Source of the DNA: Nitrospira sp. ST-bin5
GTDB lineage: Bacteria > Nitrospirota > Nitrospiria > Nitrospirales > Nitrospiraceae
NCBI GenBank assembly: GCA_002083555.1
Contig: MSXN01000021.1
Coordinates: 39,728-103,727 of the forward strand
Length of the DNA: 64,000 nt
Direction of reading: 5' to 3'
Shown here: piece after piece, positions 37,666 through 46,979 of the stretch
Layout of the letters: each line of letters begins with the position of its first letter
How positions within the stretch are numbered: position 1 is the first letter of the stretch
Position numbers and translations under genes: made by a program
The notes under the pieces: generated by a model
What the model saw: only the letters and a program-made list of their open reading frames with translations
The model's database searches: none
What the model was told of the DNA's origin: nothing

Positions 37666-37764
37666 CGTACTGCCTCCTGGTTGATGGTTCACTGACCGCC
37701 CACTCTCACACTCTGCTTCTTCTTGCTACCCGAGGCGCTCGTGTTGGCGCCTACCAGGGCTATA

Positions 37765-37778
37765 GCAGGTTTGATGCC
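37765..37778 (-). promoter_or_regulatory. Possible sigma54 promoter of pilA
   Basis: Minus strand: GG at 37778-37777, exactly ten bases, GC at 37766-37765, in the context CGGCATCAAACCTGCT, which resembles TGGCAC-N5-TTGCT with mismatches. Transcription would start near 37753 and leave an 88-base leader. pilA genes in several groups are sigma54/PilR dependent, and a sigma54 activator exists at 8.6 kb. Weak on its own. Confidence 0.3.
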
Positions 37779-38166
37779 GGTCAGCGTTAAAGACGAACGT
37801 ATCACCATCTCTCTGGAAATCAACAAGTTAGAAGAAATCATCCGACTGGCCGGTTATGCTCGGCAGCAACCAGCCCTTCCGCAATCTGCTCAAAGATGCC
37901 GAGAATTGGCATCTCACGCGTTTATCTTGAACAGAAAACGGACGAGGTCCTTCTGCTTGATCGATCAATATCGGAAGCCTGGGCTCTCTGGAGAATGAAT
38001 GCGTGAGGCGGTTCCATGGAGAATGATCTCCTTGAAACTATTCATGAACTTTAGCGGATGATCACAGGAGAATCGTTGACTGCCCGGTTTGACCGATCGC
38101 CCCCTTTATGGATAAGAGGAGAAGTCGTCCCCTTCGTCTCGTACGAACCGATCGGAATGGATACGG
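37779..38166. other. Intergenic region with no supported gene
   Basis: About 390 bases between the pilA promoter area and the end of the TPR gene. A 91-codon plus-strand frame (37723-37998) lacks a ribosome site and recognisable features. AT content is higher than in surrounding genes. It could hold upstream activator sites for pilA; I see no clear inverted repeats. Confidence 0.4.
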
Positions 38167-40062
38167 CTATGGGGCAGATTGTCTAGACTGTATCTTCTCT
38201 GATACGCGGCGTTTGGCTTGCTGGATACGATCCTCGCTGGCAGGATCACCAAGGCCTTGCTCGCGGAACCGTTGAGCCAGCTTTTCGTTCGAAGGATCAA
38301 GCTCCAGTGAATGAAGCCAGGCTTCTTTCGCCTCGGATAGCTTCAGTTGCTTCACATAAATTTCTCCAAGATGCTCATAGATCACTGGATCGTCACCCAC
38401 CAACGCGACCGCGCGCTTAATCTCGGCCAGCGCTTCATTGAATTGCCCGGCCTTATAGAATGCCCACCCCAGACTGTCGACATAGTATCCGTTGTCGGGC
38501 TTGAGCGCGACCGCCTGCCTGGTCAATGACAAGGCTTGTTCCACCTTGACGCCCCGTTCTGCGTAGCTGTACCCGAGATAATTCAAGGCATCGGCGTGGT
38601 GCGGGTCCAGACTCAGGGCCGACTCCATCGACTTCACCACATCGTCAAAGCGATTGAGCTTATCGTAGGCAGTCCCCAGGTTGAAATGTAGATCCGCATT
38701 CTTCGGGTGATGGCGAAGGCCTTCTTCGAAGGCGCTCAAGGATTTCTCGAATTGCTCGGCCTGGAGGTGCGCGAGCCCTAGCACAATAAAGGGTTCTGGC
38801 TGCTTGGGATTGATCCGCGTGGCCTCGGTCAAGTGGGTGATCGCAGCGGGATAGGCCTTGAGCCGATACTGCAACACTCCTAGATGCATATGACTGTCAG
38901 CATACGACGGATCGAGCTGAGTATTGAACTGGTACGCTTCCAGCGCTTTCGAGAACTCCTTCGACTCCTCATAGAGATAGCCGAGATAGTCTCGCACTTT
39001 GAGTTCGGCAGGTCGCGCCTTCAGCACCGCCTGGAGCAGCTCAATGGCCTTGGGAAATTCCCTTTTCTCTCCGTAGATCAGTGCCATCCGCAACTGCGCG
39101 TCGAGGTCGCCAGGCTCTTCGGCCAACATCTTGTCGAGTTCCGCGAGGCCTCCGGCGTAGTCCTTGGTATTGACGTAGAGCTGGATCAGGTGCTGGCGGA
39201 TATCCTTATTATTGGGATTCACCCGTTCAAGGTACCGCTTGAGCACCGCAATCGCTTTTTCTCGCTCCTGCCGGGTTTCGTACAGCGAAGCCTGGGCAAG
39301 ATACGCTGGTTCAAACGCCGCATTGACCGCGATCGCCCGTTCGAAACTTGCCAACGCCTCGTCCTGTTTGCCTGATTCAAGGAAGATTCTGCCGAGGTAG
39401 TAGTGGCCTATCGGCGACTCCGGCGAGACTTTCAATCCCTGCTTCGCGGTCTGCTCTGCCTCCGCCAATCGCTTCTGATTCACGAGGATAATCGCTTTGG
39501 GGAAATAGGCGTCGCCCTGGGCCGGGTCACGTTCAATCGCCAGATCCAACAACCGCAGCGCGCGATCCGGTTTGCCGGCGCTGGCGAGAATGCCGGCCAT
39601 TTGCGTCAGTTGTTGAGCATCCTGACCGGTCCCTTCACCGACTTCCTCCGCATAGCGAGCCGCATTGGCCAGGTCACCTAAGCCGAAATAGATCCCGGCC
39701 AGTCGCGCTTTGACCGAGCGCGAGTTCGGATCGGTTTTGAGCACCGCCCGATATTCCTGGATCGCTTTATCATTGTCTTGGGCTAGCTCGGCTTGGTATC
39801 CCAGCATGAAATGATACGACGCTGAGGCGTCCGCAGCCGGAGCCATGGCCGGCTTTTTCGGTGGGGGGCCGGCTGACGCACCTTCCTGCGGATGGGGTGC
39901 CGCCGCACAAGCCACTGCTACAAGAGGAATGAGGATGCCCAAGAGTCCACGCCCCGCGCACAGCGGCATATGACCAGGGAATAACAATGAGAATGAGGAA
40001 GCGACCGAAGACCAGCGTCGTGTATTCACAATAGCCTTTGGGGAAAAGGACTCGGAGTGCAT
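38167..40062 (-). CDS. Large TPR-repeat protein, probable exported lipoprotein
   Basis: A 631-residue protein. Near residues 32-55 there is a signal-like stretch (GRGLLGILIPLVAVAC) whose final cysteine could be a lipid-attachment site, though the lipobox is weak. A Pro/Ala-rich spacer follows, then about 14 tetratricopeptide repeats (e.g. AYQFNTQLDPSYADSHMHLGVLQY). TPR proteins scaffold complexes; the partner is unknown. I use the ATG at 40062 because a TTGACG-N18-TATAAT promoter ends 15 bases before it; longer starts at 40107 would lie upstream of that promoter's start point. An inner ATG at 39969 would begin just at the signal stretch and is a fair alternative. Confidence 0.8.
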   Translation of the reverse strand: MHSESFSPKAIVNTRRWSSVASSFSLLFPGHMPLCAGRGLLGILIPLVAVACAAAPHPQEGASAGPPPKKPAMAPAADASASYHFMLGYQAELAQDNDKAIQEYRAVLKTDPNSRSVKARLAGIYFGLGDLANAARYAEEVGEGTGQDAQQLTQMAGILASAGKPDRALRLLDLAIERDPAQGDAYFPKAIILVNQKRLAEAEQTAKQGLKVSPESPIGHYYLGRIFLESGKQDEALASFERAIAVNAAFEPAYLAQASLYETRQEREKAIAVLKRYLERVNPNNKDIRQHLIQLYVNTKDYAGGLAELDKMLAEEPGDLDAQLRMALIYGEKREFPKAIELLQAVLKARPAELKVRDYLGYLYEESKEFSKALEAYQFNTQLDPSYADSHMHLGVLQYRLKAYPAAITHLTEATRINPKQPEPFIVLGLAHLQAEQFEKSLSAFEEGLRHHPKNADLHFNLGTAYDKLNRFDDVVKSMESALSLDPHHADALNYLGYSYAERGVKVEQALSLTRQAVALKPDNGYYVDSLGWAFYKAGQFNEALAEIKRAVALVGDDPVIYEHLGEIYVKQLKLSEAKEAWLHSLELDPSNEKLAQRFREQGLGDPASEDRIQQAKRRVSEKIQSRQSAP

Positions 40063-40077
40063 CGTCAGCTGGAAGGA

Positions 40078-40107
40078 ATTATACCGACAGGAGAAAAGAC
40101 CCGTCAA
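40078..40107 (-). promoter_or_regulatory. Sigma70 promoter of the TPR gene with very short leader
   Basis: Minus strand: TTGACG (40107-40102), an 18-base spacer and a perfect TATAAT (40083-40078). The start would be near 40070, giving a leader of roughly eight bases before the ATG at 40062. It sits in the gap just after the dnaB stop, so the TPR gene need not depend on read-through. Confidence 0.55.
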
Positions 40108-40113
40108 ACGACT

Positions 40114-41466
40114 TCATGATTCGCGAACGTCAAGGCTTTCAAACTTGGCGAAGCGATCCTGAAAGAACAGATCTCGCTTTCCGATCGGACCGTTCCGATG
40201 CTTGCTGATAATAATCTCAGCTATGCCCTTCCGCTCAGAGTTCTGATCATAGACATCTTCGCGATAGATAAACATCACCACGTCGGCGTCCTGCTCGATT
40301 GCGCCGGACTCACGCAAGTCGGCCAACATGGGGATCGGTGGTTTTCTGGCCTCTACGGCTCGACTGAGCTGTGACAGCGCCACCACCGGCACATTCAGTT
40401 CTTTCGCCAACGCCTTGAGCGACCGGGAGATATCAGAGATTTCTTGTTGCCGAGACTCGGAATCACTCCGCCCCTGCATGAGCTGCAGGTAATCGACGAT
40501 CAGGAGATCTAGCCCCTTTTCAGCTTTGAGACGGCGGGCTTTCCCGCGCATCTGCTGTACGGTAATTCCACCCGTATCATCAATATAGATCGGCGCTTGC
40601 TCCAGCCTCCCCGCCGCTTCTGCCAGCCGCCACCAGTCTTCTTTTTGCAACTTGCCCGTCCGGAGTCCGTGGGAATCGACACGTGCCTCTGAGCTCAACA
40701 TGCGCAACACGATTTGCGGCTTGGACATTTCGAGGCTGAAAATACCGACCACCGCTTTGGCGTGGATTGCGGCATGCGTCGCAAACCCCAAGGCCAGACT
40801 GGTCTTGCCCATACTGGGACGGGCCGCCACAATCACAAGGTCGGACGGCTGAAGCCCTGCAGTCAGATCGTCGAGATCGTAGTACCCCGTCGGGACTCCC
40901 GTAACATGCTCTTTCCGCTTCGACAGCTTATCGACAAGATCAAGACTCTCTTTGATGATGTCGTTGATCGGCGTAAACGACCGCTCCAATTTGCCTTGGG
41001 CAATGCTGAACACCGAGCGCTCGGCAAAGTCGAGCAGATCATCTATCGAAGTCGTTCCCTCATATCCTTTTGTCAGCACTTCCGTCGAGGTGTGAATGAG
41101 TTCCCGCGCCACCGCTTTGTCGCGCACAATCTTGCAGTGATACCGGATGTTCGCGGAGCTGGATACCGACTGGACCAACTCAGCAAGAAAGGCCGCGCCG
41201 CCGATCGATTCCAGCTCCCCCTTCGCCTTCAACCGTTCAGTCAGCGTGATCTGGTCGATGACTTCCCCGACATCGGATAAGTCGAGCATCGCCCGATACA
41301 CTTTGCGATGGGCCGTGCGATAGAAATTCTCTTCGACAAGCAGCTCCATCGCTTTCGGCATGGCCTGGTTGTCCAGCAGAATAGCGCCCAACACAGACTG
41401 CTCCGCCTCAAGGTTCTGCGGCGGCAACTTTGGCTGAGAAAGATCGACGGTCGCGAAGGGCTTCAT
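40114..41466 (-). CDS. dnaB: Replicative DNA helicase
   Basis: A 450-residue hexameric 5'-3' helicase of the replication fork. The N-terminal collar domain starts with LPPQNLEAEQSVLGAILLD (about 15-35). The RecA-like domain has GVPTGYYDLDDLTAGLQPSDLVIVAARPSMGKTS, with Walker A ARPSMGKT near residue 215, then GIFSLEMSKPQIVLRML, LLIVDYLQLMQG (Walker B) and the arginine-finger region DLRESGAIEQDADVVMFIYR. No intein interrupts it. The start overlaps the hisZ stop (ATGA), an unusual pairing of a replication gene with a histidine-pathway regulator that is probably only a matter of transcription. Confidence 0.96.
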   Translation of the reverse strand: MKPFATVDLSQPKLPPQNLEAEQSVLGAILLDNQAMPKAMELLVEENFYRTAHRKVYRAMLDLSDVGEVIDQITLTERLKAKGELESIGGAAFLAELVQSVSSSANIRYHCKIVRDKAVARELIHTSTEVLTKGYEGTTSIDDLLDFAERSVFSIAQGKLERSFTPINDIIKESLDLVDKLSKRKEHVTGVPTGYYDLDDLTAGLQPSDLVIVAARPSMGKTSLALGFATHAAIHAKAVVGIFSLEMSKPQIVLRMLSSEARVDSHGLRTGKLQKEDWWRLAEAAGRLEQAPIYIDDTGGITVQQMRGKARRLKAEKGLDLLIVDYLQLMQGRSDSESRQQEISDISRSLKALAKELNVPVVALSQLSRAVEARKPPIPMLADLRESGAIEQDADVVMFIYREDVYDQNSERKGIAEIIISKHRNGPIGKRDLFFQDRFAKFESLDVRES

Positions 41467-42566
41467 GCCGTCCTCTTCGATCCCTTCCGGATCCGTTTGG
41501 ACGCCCCAGCCCTCACCACGTTTGCGGAAGACTGCGCTTGCAACCCACGAAACAGACGGTCGACATTTAGCGCAAAACCTGTGGAGGGAATATTGCGTCC
41601 GAACCGGCCGATGAGATGGTCATAGCGCCCGCCACCTCCCAACTCGACCCCGACGCCTTCGGCAAAGACGTCAAACACCACACCATCGTAGTAATCAAAC
41701 CCGCGGAACTCACCCAAATCAAGAATCAAGAGGTCCTGATGCCCAGCTTGGCACAATAGCTGATAGACCGTCGCCAATCGAATAAGCGCCTGAGTGGCAA
41801 ACTTGTCACTTTTCGCAAGCACTCGACCTCTATCCAACACCTCGGCCTGCCCGCATAGCTCGGGGGCCTCTAAAATGGAGGTGGCATACCGCGCTGCCAC
41901 CTGTTCACTGGCAAGAATTTCTTGCAGACGAGGAAGATCTTTGCGAGCCGCAGCCTGCTCGGCTCGTTTCTGTCCGCTTGGAGACAGCCCTGCCCTGACC
42001 AGCAATCCCTTAAAAAACCCGACATGCCCGAGCGAGATTTTAAAGGATCCCAGGCCGACCCGCTTCAAGCACTCAATCATCAGGATAAGCATCTCACTGT
42101 CAGCAGCCGCATCATCCGCTCCGATATACTCTGCGCCGACTTGAAAAATTTCCCGGTCGCGCCCGGCATGCTCCGGTTCATAGCGAAACACGGACGTGCG
42201 ATAGGACACCCGCAGCGGCAACTGAGTGCCCATCATGCCCATCGCCACGGTTCGTGCAATCTGAGCGGTCGCGTCCGGTCGCAAGAGCAGAATACGGCCG
42301 GTGGTGCGATCGGCAAACTTGTAGCATTTCTCAATCAGCTCAGGCTCTAACCCCGGAGTCAGCACGTCGAGGTACTCAAATGTCGGCAGGATGATTTCGT
42401 CGTAACCCCGACGCGTCAAACGTCCCAGCAGTTTGGACTCGAGCGCTCGAACTTGCTTTGCCGCAGCAGGCAGGATAGTCGCCATCCCGGACGGGACCAG
42501 CGACCGATCGCGCAAGGGATGGGTCTGACCAAGGTCAACGCGCGTCTTCAAAGGAGCAGGAGGCAT
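41463..42566 (-). CDS. hisZ: ATP phosphoribosyltransferase regulatory subunit
   Basis: A 367-residue paralogue of histidyl-tRNA synthetase. The class II synthetase motifs remain recognisable: TFEYLDVLTPGL, LLRPDATAQIARTVA near residue 85, RVSYRTSVFRYE near 110, and GGGGRYDHLIGRFG near 320. The anticodon-binding domain of HisS is missing, and the length fits HisZ, which activates the short form of HisG in histidine synthesis. The hisG partner is not in the window. The final 20 residues are basic. It overlaps dnaB by four bases. HisS itself is the alternative but is longer. Confidence 0.88.
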   Translation of the reverse strand: MPPAPLKTRVDLGQTHPLRDRSLVPSGMATILPAAAKQVRALESKLLGRLTRRGYDEIILPTFEYLDVLTPGLEPELIEKCYKFADRTTGRILLLRPDATAQIARTVAMGMMGTQLPLRVSYRTSVFRYEPEHAGRDREIFQVGAEYIGADDAAADSEMLILMIECLKRVGLGSFKISLGHVGFFKGLLVRAGLSPSGQKRAEQAAARKDLPRLQEILASEQVAARYATSILEAPELCGQAEVLDRGRVLAKSDKFATQALIRLATVYQLLCQAGHQDLLILDLGEFRGFDYYDGVVFDVFAEGVGVELGGGGRYDHLIGRFGRNIPSTGFALNVDRLFRGLQAQSSANVVRAGASKRIRKGSKRTA

Positions 42567-42591
42567 AGCAACCGATGCGCGTCTACGACCG

Positions 42592-44175
42592 TTAGGAGAG
42601 ATTTGCTACTTTGACCGACAGAATATTGGAACTGGATTTGATCTTGTCCAGCGCGCTCGCCGGGAACACGGTATCCGAAGCAATGATCAACAACGCGTTT
42701 CCGCCGCGCTTTTCGAGCGCGCACTGCATGCGGACGATATTGATATTGTTCTCGCCGAGCACATGTCCCACCATCCCGATCACCCCGGGCCGATCGACAT
42801 TGTGAATGAACAGCATGTGTCCCTCAGGAACCACTTCGACCTTAAAGCTGTCGATCTCGACGACCCGGGCGTCCTTCTTATGGTAAAGCGTGCCCGCAAC
42901 CTGGTGCGTGGCCTTTCCTGCCTCAACCTTGACGCGGATCAGGCTGGTAAAGTCGCCGGCGTCTGTGCTCTTGATTTCTTTCACTTCAATGCCACGCTCT
43001 TTTGCCACGACCGGAGCGTTGACGTAATTCACCGGGTTTTCCATGATCGGCGTCAGCAAACCTTTCAACACGCCGATCGTCAGCGGCGCGATCGAGAGCG
43101 TCGCCACCTCCCCGCTATATTCCACCGTGACCCGTTCAATTCCGCCATGGCACAATTGCGACAGCAGTGATCCCATTTTTTCCACGAGCGTGAGATAGGG
43201 CTGCAACCGCGGCAACAGCTCCGGTGCAATGGACGGAATGTTCACCGCCCCCCTGGCCACACCCTTCGTAAAGTAGTCGACCACCTGCTCGGCGATCCCG
43301 ACCGCGACGTTTTCCTGCGCTTCCGTCGTCTGGGCGCCGATGTGCGGCGTGCAGATAAAATTATCTAAGGCTAAAAGAGGATTGTCGGCCTTGACCGGCT
43401 CCTCTTCAAACACGTCAAACGCCGCAGCCGCCACCTTCTTGCTCTTCAAGGCCTCGACAAGGTCGACTTCGTTGATGATGCCACCGCGGGCGCAGTTCAC
43501 GATCATTACACCGGGCTTCATGGTGGCAATCGCCTGCGCGTTGATGATGCCCTTCGTCTCAGGCGTGAGCGGCGTATGGACCGAGATAATATCGGCGCTC
43601 TTGAACAAATCAGGCAACGCCATCATCGTCACGCCCATTTTCTCCGCTCGATCCGCAGCCAAATAGGGATCGTATGCGATCACTCGCATACCGATTCCCT
43701 GTGCCATTTTCGTCAAGTGGCTGCCGATTTGTCCGACGCCGACGATGCCGAGCACCTTATTGTAGAGCTCGACTCCCATGAACTTGTCTTTTTCCCACTT
43801 ACCGGCCTTCACGGACGCGGTGGCTTGTGGAATCCTCCGGCTCATTGCGCAGATCATGGACATCGTGTGCTCAGCCGTCGTGACGGTATTGCCGCCCGGC
43901 GTATTCATGACAACGATGCCGCGCTTCGTGGCCGCCGGCGTATCGACGTTGTCGAGGCCGGATCCCGCACGCCCCACAATCTTCAACTTCGGCGCCGCCG
44001 CGATCAGCTCATCGGTGACCTTGGTGCCGGAGCGCACGATCAACCCATCCGCGTCCTGAATCTCTTTGAACAATTCCTCTTTCGGCATTTTTGATTTCAC
44101 CACCACGGTGAAACCAGCCTTTTCAAGGAGTTCGACGCCCTGCTTCGATAAACTGTCGCTGATCAGGATTTTCAT
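42592..44175 (-). CDS. serA: D-3-phosphoglycerate dehydrogenase (long form)
   Basis: A 527-residue enzyme of serine synthesis, of the long type with an intervening ASB domain and a C-terminal ACT domain. The NAD-binding motif is GIVGVGQIGSHLTKMAQ near residue 147. Catalytic residues are in NCARGGIINE (arginine near 235), the glutamate near 264 and CTPHIGAQT (histidine near 283). The ACT domain (from about 453, MLFIHNVDRPGVIGMVGHVLGENNINI) should bind serine for feedback control. It begins 10 bases after the aminotransferase stop, forming a two-gene serine operon. Confidence 0.96.
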   Translation of the reverse strand: MKILISDSLSKQGVELLEKAGFTVVVKSKMPKEELFKEIQDADGLIVRSGTKVTDELIAAAPKLKIVGRAGSGLDNVDTPAATKRGIVVMNTPGGNTVTTAEHTMSMICAMSRRIPQATASVKAGKWEKDKFMGVELYNKVLGIVGVGQIGSHLTKMAQGIGMRVIAYDPYLAADRAEKMGVTMMALPDLFKSADIISVHTPLTPETKGIINAQAIATMKPGVMIVNCARGGIINEVDLVEALKSKKVAAAAFDVFEEEPVKADNPLLALDNFICTPHIGAQTTEAQENVAVGIAEQVVDYFTKGVARGAVNIPSIAPELLPRLQPYLTLVEKMGSLLSQLCHGGIERVTVEYSGEVATLSIAPLTIGVLKGLLTPIMENPVNYVNAPVVAKERGIEVKEIKSTDAGDFTSLIRVKVEAGKATHQVAGTLYHKKDARVVEIDSFKVEVVPEGHMLFIHNVDRPGVIGMVGHVLGENNINIVRMQCALEKRGGNALLIIASDTVFPASALDKIKSSSNILSVKVANLS

Positions 44176-44185
44176 GAAGACCTGC

Positions 44186-45328
44186 CTATTTCGCCATCAA
44201 AATTTCTTGCGCTTTACCCACTCCGCTGCCCAACTTCACAGAATGGCCAAGCCCCTTCAAGACCATCTCTGTCGCAGCCACGGCCGTTATCACGTCAAAT
44301 CGATCGGCATAGCCCATATGAGAGAGACGAAACACTTTACCCTTCAACTGGTCCTGTCCGCCGGCTGCAGTAATGCCGTATTGAACACGGAGATTCTTAT
44401 AGATGGCCTGTCCGTCCACTCCCTCCGGCGCGCACACCGTCGTCAACGCGTCGCTAGGTGAGTTCTTTGGGAATATCGCCAAGCCTGCAGCCTTCATCCC
44501 TTCACGCATGGCGTGGGCCAACTGCCCCTGCCGGGCAAACATCTTTTCAAGCCCCTCGGCCTTCATGATTCTGAAGACTTCCTGAAGACCGATGATCAAT
44601 GACACTGTCGGAGTAAACAATGTCTGGTTCTTGGCCTGATTCTCACGCTCTTTCTTGAAGTTGAAATAGAACGAGGCATTCTTGGCCTTTTCCGCAAATG
44701 CCCAGGCCTTGTCGCTGACACTCACAAACGCCATTCCCGGGGGAAGCATAAGAGCCTTCTGCGAACCGGTAATGACCACATCCAATCCCCATGCGTCCGT
44801 CTTGATGTCGAATACGCCCAACGCGGTAATCGCATCGACGACCAATATCGTATTCTCGTACCCTTTGACAATCTCGCCCAACGCCTTCACGTCGTGCGAC
44901 ACTCCGGTCGACGTTTCACTGGCCTGGACATAGACCGCCTTAATCGAGGGATCGGCTTTCAATGCATCGGCGACCACTTTCGGGTCGACCGCATCGCCCC
45001 ACTCGACCTTGATTTCCGTGACTTGCACTCCAAATGCTTTGCAGATCTTTCCCCACCGCTCGCCAAACTTCCCGCCATTGATACACAGTGCCTTATCGCC
45101 GGGAGACAGAAAATTGGAAATCGACCCTTCCATCCCCCCTGTACCGGAGGAAGCCAACATCAGGACGTCATTTCGAGTCTGAAACAGCCACTTGAGCCCC
45201 TCACGAACTTCCGCAAAGATCGGATCGAACTCAGGAGCCCGATGATGAATCATCGGACGGGCCATCGCCAACAACACTTCTGGGGGTACAGGCGTAGGGC
45301 CCGGAGCCAACAAATACCGCTTCAACAT
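44186..45328 (-). CDS. Class V aminotransferase (serine-pyruvate/alanine-glyoxylate type)
   Basis: A 380-residue PLP enzyme. The N-terminal YLLAPGPTPVPPEVLLAM, the phosphate-binding LASSGTGGMEGSISNFL near residue 65, VDAITALG near 160 and the Schiff-base lysine in GSQKALMLPPGMAF near 190 place it in the alanine-glyoxylate/serine-pyruvate group. Because it lies directly before serA, it probably performs the phosphoserine aminotransferase step; that is inference, since true SerC differs in sequence. I chose the ATG at 45328, which has GGAGG nine bases upstream; an in-frame start at 45352 only adds eight residues. Confidence 0.88.
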   Translation of the reverse strand: MLKRYLLAPGPTPVPPEVLLAMARPMIHHRAPEFDPIFAEVREGLKWLFQTRNDVLMLASSGTGGMEGSISNFLSPGDKALCINGGKFGERWGKICKAFGVQVTEIKVEWGDAVDPKVVADALKADPSIKAVYVQASETSTGVSHDVKALGEIVKGYENTILVVDAITALGVFDIKTDAWGLDVVITGSQKALMLPPGMAFVSVSDKAWAFAEKAKNASFYFNFKKERENQAKNQTLFTPTVSLIIGLQEVFRIMKAEGLEKMFARQGQLAHAMREGMKAAGLAIFPKNSPSDALTTVCAPEGVDGQAIYKNLRVQYGITAAGGQDQLKGKVFRLSHMGYADRFDVITAVAATEMVLKGLGHSVKLGSGVGKAQEILMAK

Positions 45329-45383
45329 TGACCGATCCTCCTTCAATATCACCCGGTGGGGATGCGACTAGAAAAGAGGCGGT

Positions 45384-45413
45384 ACGCTACCACTAGCGCC
45401 ACAAGACTGTCAA
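45384..45413 (-). promoter_or_regulatory. Possible promoter of the aminotransferase-serA operon
   Basis: Minus strand: perfect TTGACA (45413-45408), 18-base spacer, TAGCGT (45389-45384; three of six consensus bases). The start would be near 45377, leaving a leader of about 49 bases. Confidence 0.35.
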
Positions 45414-45565
45414 GAAATGGAGGCCACAAGAGCTCAAAATCGCTGGATGTTTTGCCTCATATCTCATCACATCCCAACAATACAGAAATACAGACTCGTG
45501 CCGCCAACGACGCTATGGACAAAGAGTCCGCCTCAAAAGAAGGGCGCTCTAACCCATTCAATTTC

Positions 45566-45594
45566 TTGACAACACACAGACTGATCGATAGTCT
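45566..45594 (+). promoter_or_regulatory. Possible promoter of the lytic transglycosylase gene
   Basis: Perfect TTGACA (45566-45571), 17-base spacer, TAGTCT (45589-45594; weak -10). The start would be near 45601, about 35 bases before the TTG at 45636. Confidence 0.4.
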
Positions 45595-45635
45595 AATCAA
45601 AGAAAAGAGTATTTCACCAGAACTTGAGGTCCATT

Positions 45636-46922
45636 TTGAATCTGCGACATGTCTTTATGCCATTTTTCGCACTCTGCATCCTTACCATCGGAACCTTCTT
45701 GGTCCCCGTCGAGGACAGTTTTGCCGAAGCTCCATCACCGGACGTGACCGCCGATGTGAATACCCCGGAAGAAGACGACGAACCGGATGCCAACCTGGTT
45801 CCTCTCGAACCTGAATTGACCACTCTCCCTCCAGAGCTGACGGAACCCGTGCAGGATTCAGGCACGGCCATCGGAGCTGCATCGCAAGATCCGTCAAACT
45901 CGATGGTGCCATTCCCAAGCCCCATCCAATCCGCCAATGGCGGGACCGTCTACAATATTCCCATCGTGATCGACCCTACCGTGCAGAGCCATATTCGCTT
46001 CTTCAACACGTCGATCCGATCTCGCTTTGAACAATGGCTCATACGACTCAGCCGCTATCAACCGCTGGTTGAAAAGATTTTCTCAGAATTCAATATTCCC
46101 AGCGATCTGGTCTACCTGTCCCTAGTCGAAAGCGGCTTCAATCCCTACGCTTTCTCGCGCGCGAAAGCGACCGGGCCGTGGCAATTCATGAAAGGCACCG
46201 GAAAAGTCTACGGCCTCCGCATCGACAATTACGTGGATGAACGCCGCGACCCGATCAAGTCAACCGTCGCAGCTGCTCGCTACCTCCGCGACCTCTACGA
46301 CCTCTTCGGAGCCTGGCCTCTCGCCATGGCGGCCTACAATGCCGGTGAAGGCAAGGTCATGCGGGCGCTCCATAAGGTTCAAGGGGAAACCTTCTCTGAC
46401 ATCTCGAAAACTAAATTGATCCGCACCGAAACGAAGCAATACGTACCCCGCATCATGGCCGCCACCGTTATCGCGAGGAATCCCGATCAATACGGATTCC
46501 CACAGAATCCTGTTGCGCCCCATCAGTTTGAAGAAGTGGTGGTGAATCGGCCGCTCCATTTCCATGCGATCGCTAATACGACTGGGATTCCCTATGAAGA
46601 ACTCCGCCTTCTGAACCCGGAACTTCGACGCGACGCCACGCCGCCTGGGGAATCGGCTTACCACCTCAAAGTCCCGGTGGGAACGAGCGCGAAAGTGGTC
46701 CAGCTTCTGGATCGTGTTCCCTCATATAAATTTCCTCCGCTCCCGGCAGTCAAAGTACAACGCGTCAAAACCGATAGCGGGCGATGGTATCGCGTACGCG
46801 GAGGGGACACACTCGAGAAAGTCTCCAAGCGTTTCCGCGTCCCCATGAAAACGCTGAAGGCGAAAAACAACCTGACCAGCCCCGTCATCAAGGCCGGGGA
46901 GTTCTTGATCATCGCACGCTAA
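45636..46922 (+). CDS. Membrane-bound lytic murein transglycosylase with LysM (MltD-like)
   Basis: About 428 residues. A hydrophobic export segment (MPFFALCILTIGTFLVPV) is at the N-terminus, followed by an acidic, proline-rich spacer. The SLT catalytic domain is near residues 150-270: the catalytic glutamate lies in LVYLSLVESGFNP, then ATGPWQFMKGTGKVYGL and MAAYNAGEGKVMRAL. A LysM domain (VRGGDTLEKVSKRFRVPMKTL) ends the protein and binds peptidoglycan; a degenerate LysM-like stretch near 310-350 may be a second. It cleaves glycan strands to anhydro-MurNAc products. The start is uncertain: TTG at 45636 has GAGGT five bases upstream; TTG 45624 and ATG 45657 are alternatives. Confidence 0.9.
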   Translation: MNLRHVFMPFFALCILTIGTFLVPVEDSFAEAPSPDVTADVNTPEEDDEPDANLVPLEPELTTLPPELTEPVQDSGTAIGAASQDPSNSMVPFPSPIQSANGGTVYNIPIVIDPTVQSHIRFFNTSIRSRFEQWLIRLSRYQPLVEKIFSEFNIPSDLVYLSLVESGFNPYAFSRAKATGPWQFMKGTGKVYGLRIDNYVDERRDPIKSTVAAARYLRDLYDLFGAWPLAMAAYNAGEGKVMRALHKVQGETFSDISKTKLIRTETKQYVPRIMAATVIARNPDQYGFPQNPVAPHQFEEVVVNRPLHFHAIANTTGIPYEELRLLNPELRRDATPPGESAYHLKVPVGTSAKVVQLLDRVPSYKFPPLPAVKVQRVKTDSGRWYRVRGGDTLEKVSKRFRVPMKTLKAKNNLTSPVIKAGEFLIIAR

Positions 46923-46934
46923 TGCCATACCCCC

Positions 46935-46955
46935 GCTTCAGGCATAGCCTGAAGC
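46935..46955. terminator. Bidirectional hairpin between convergent genes
   Basis: GCTTCAGGC (46935-46943), loop ATA, GCCTGAAGC (46947-46955): a perfect nine-base stem between the transglycosylase stop and the TPR-protein stop. An alternative outer pairing CCCGCTT (46932-46938)/AAGCGGG (46969-46975) competes with it. Confidence 0.55.
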
Positions 46956-46979
46956 AGCAATACCGCAAAAGCGGGCGAG

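Noticed and set aside
37723..37998. 91-codon plus-strand frame upstream of pilA
   Set aside because: No ribosome site, no homology signal and atypical composition; it overlaps the probable pilA promoter.
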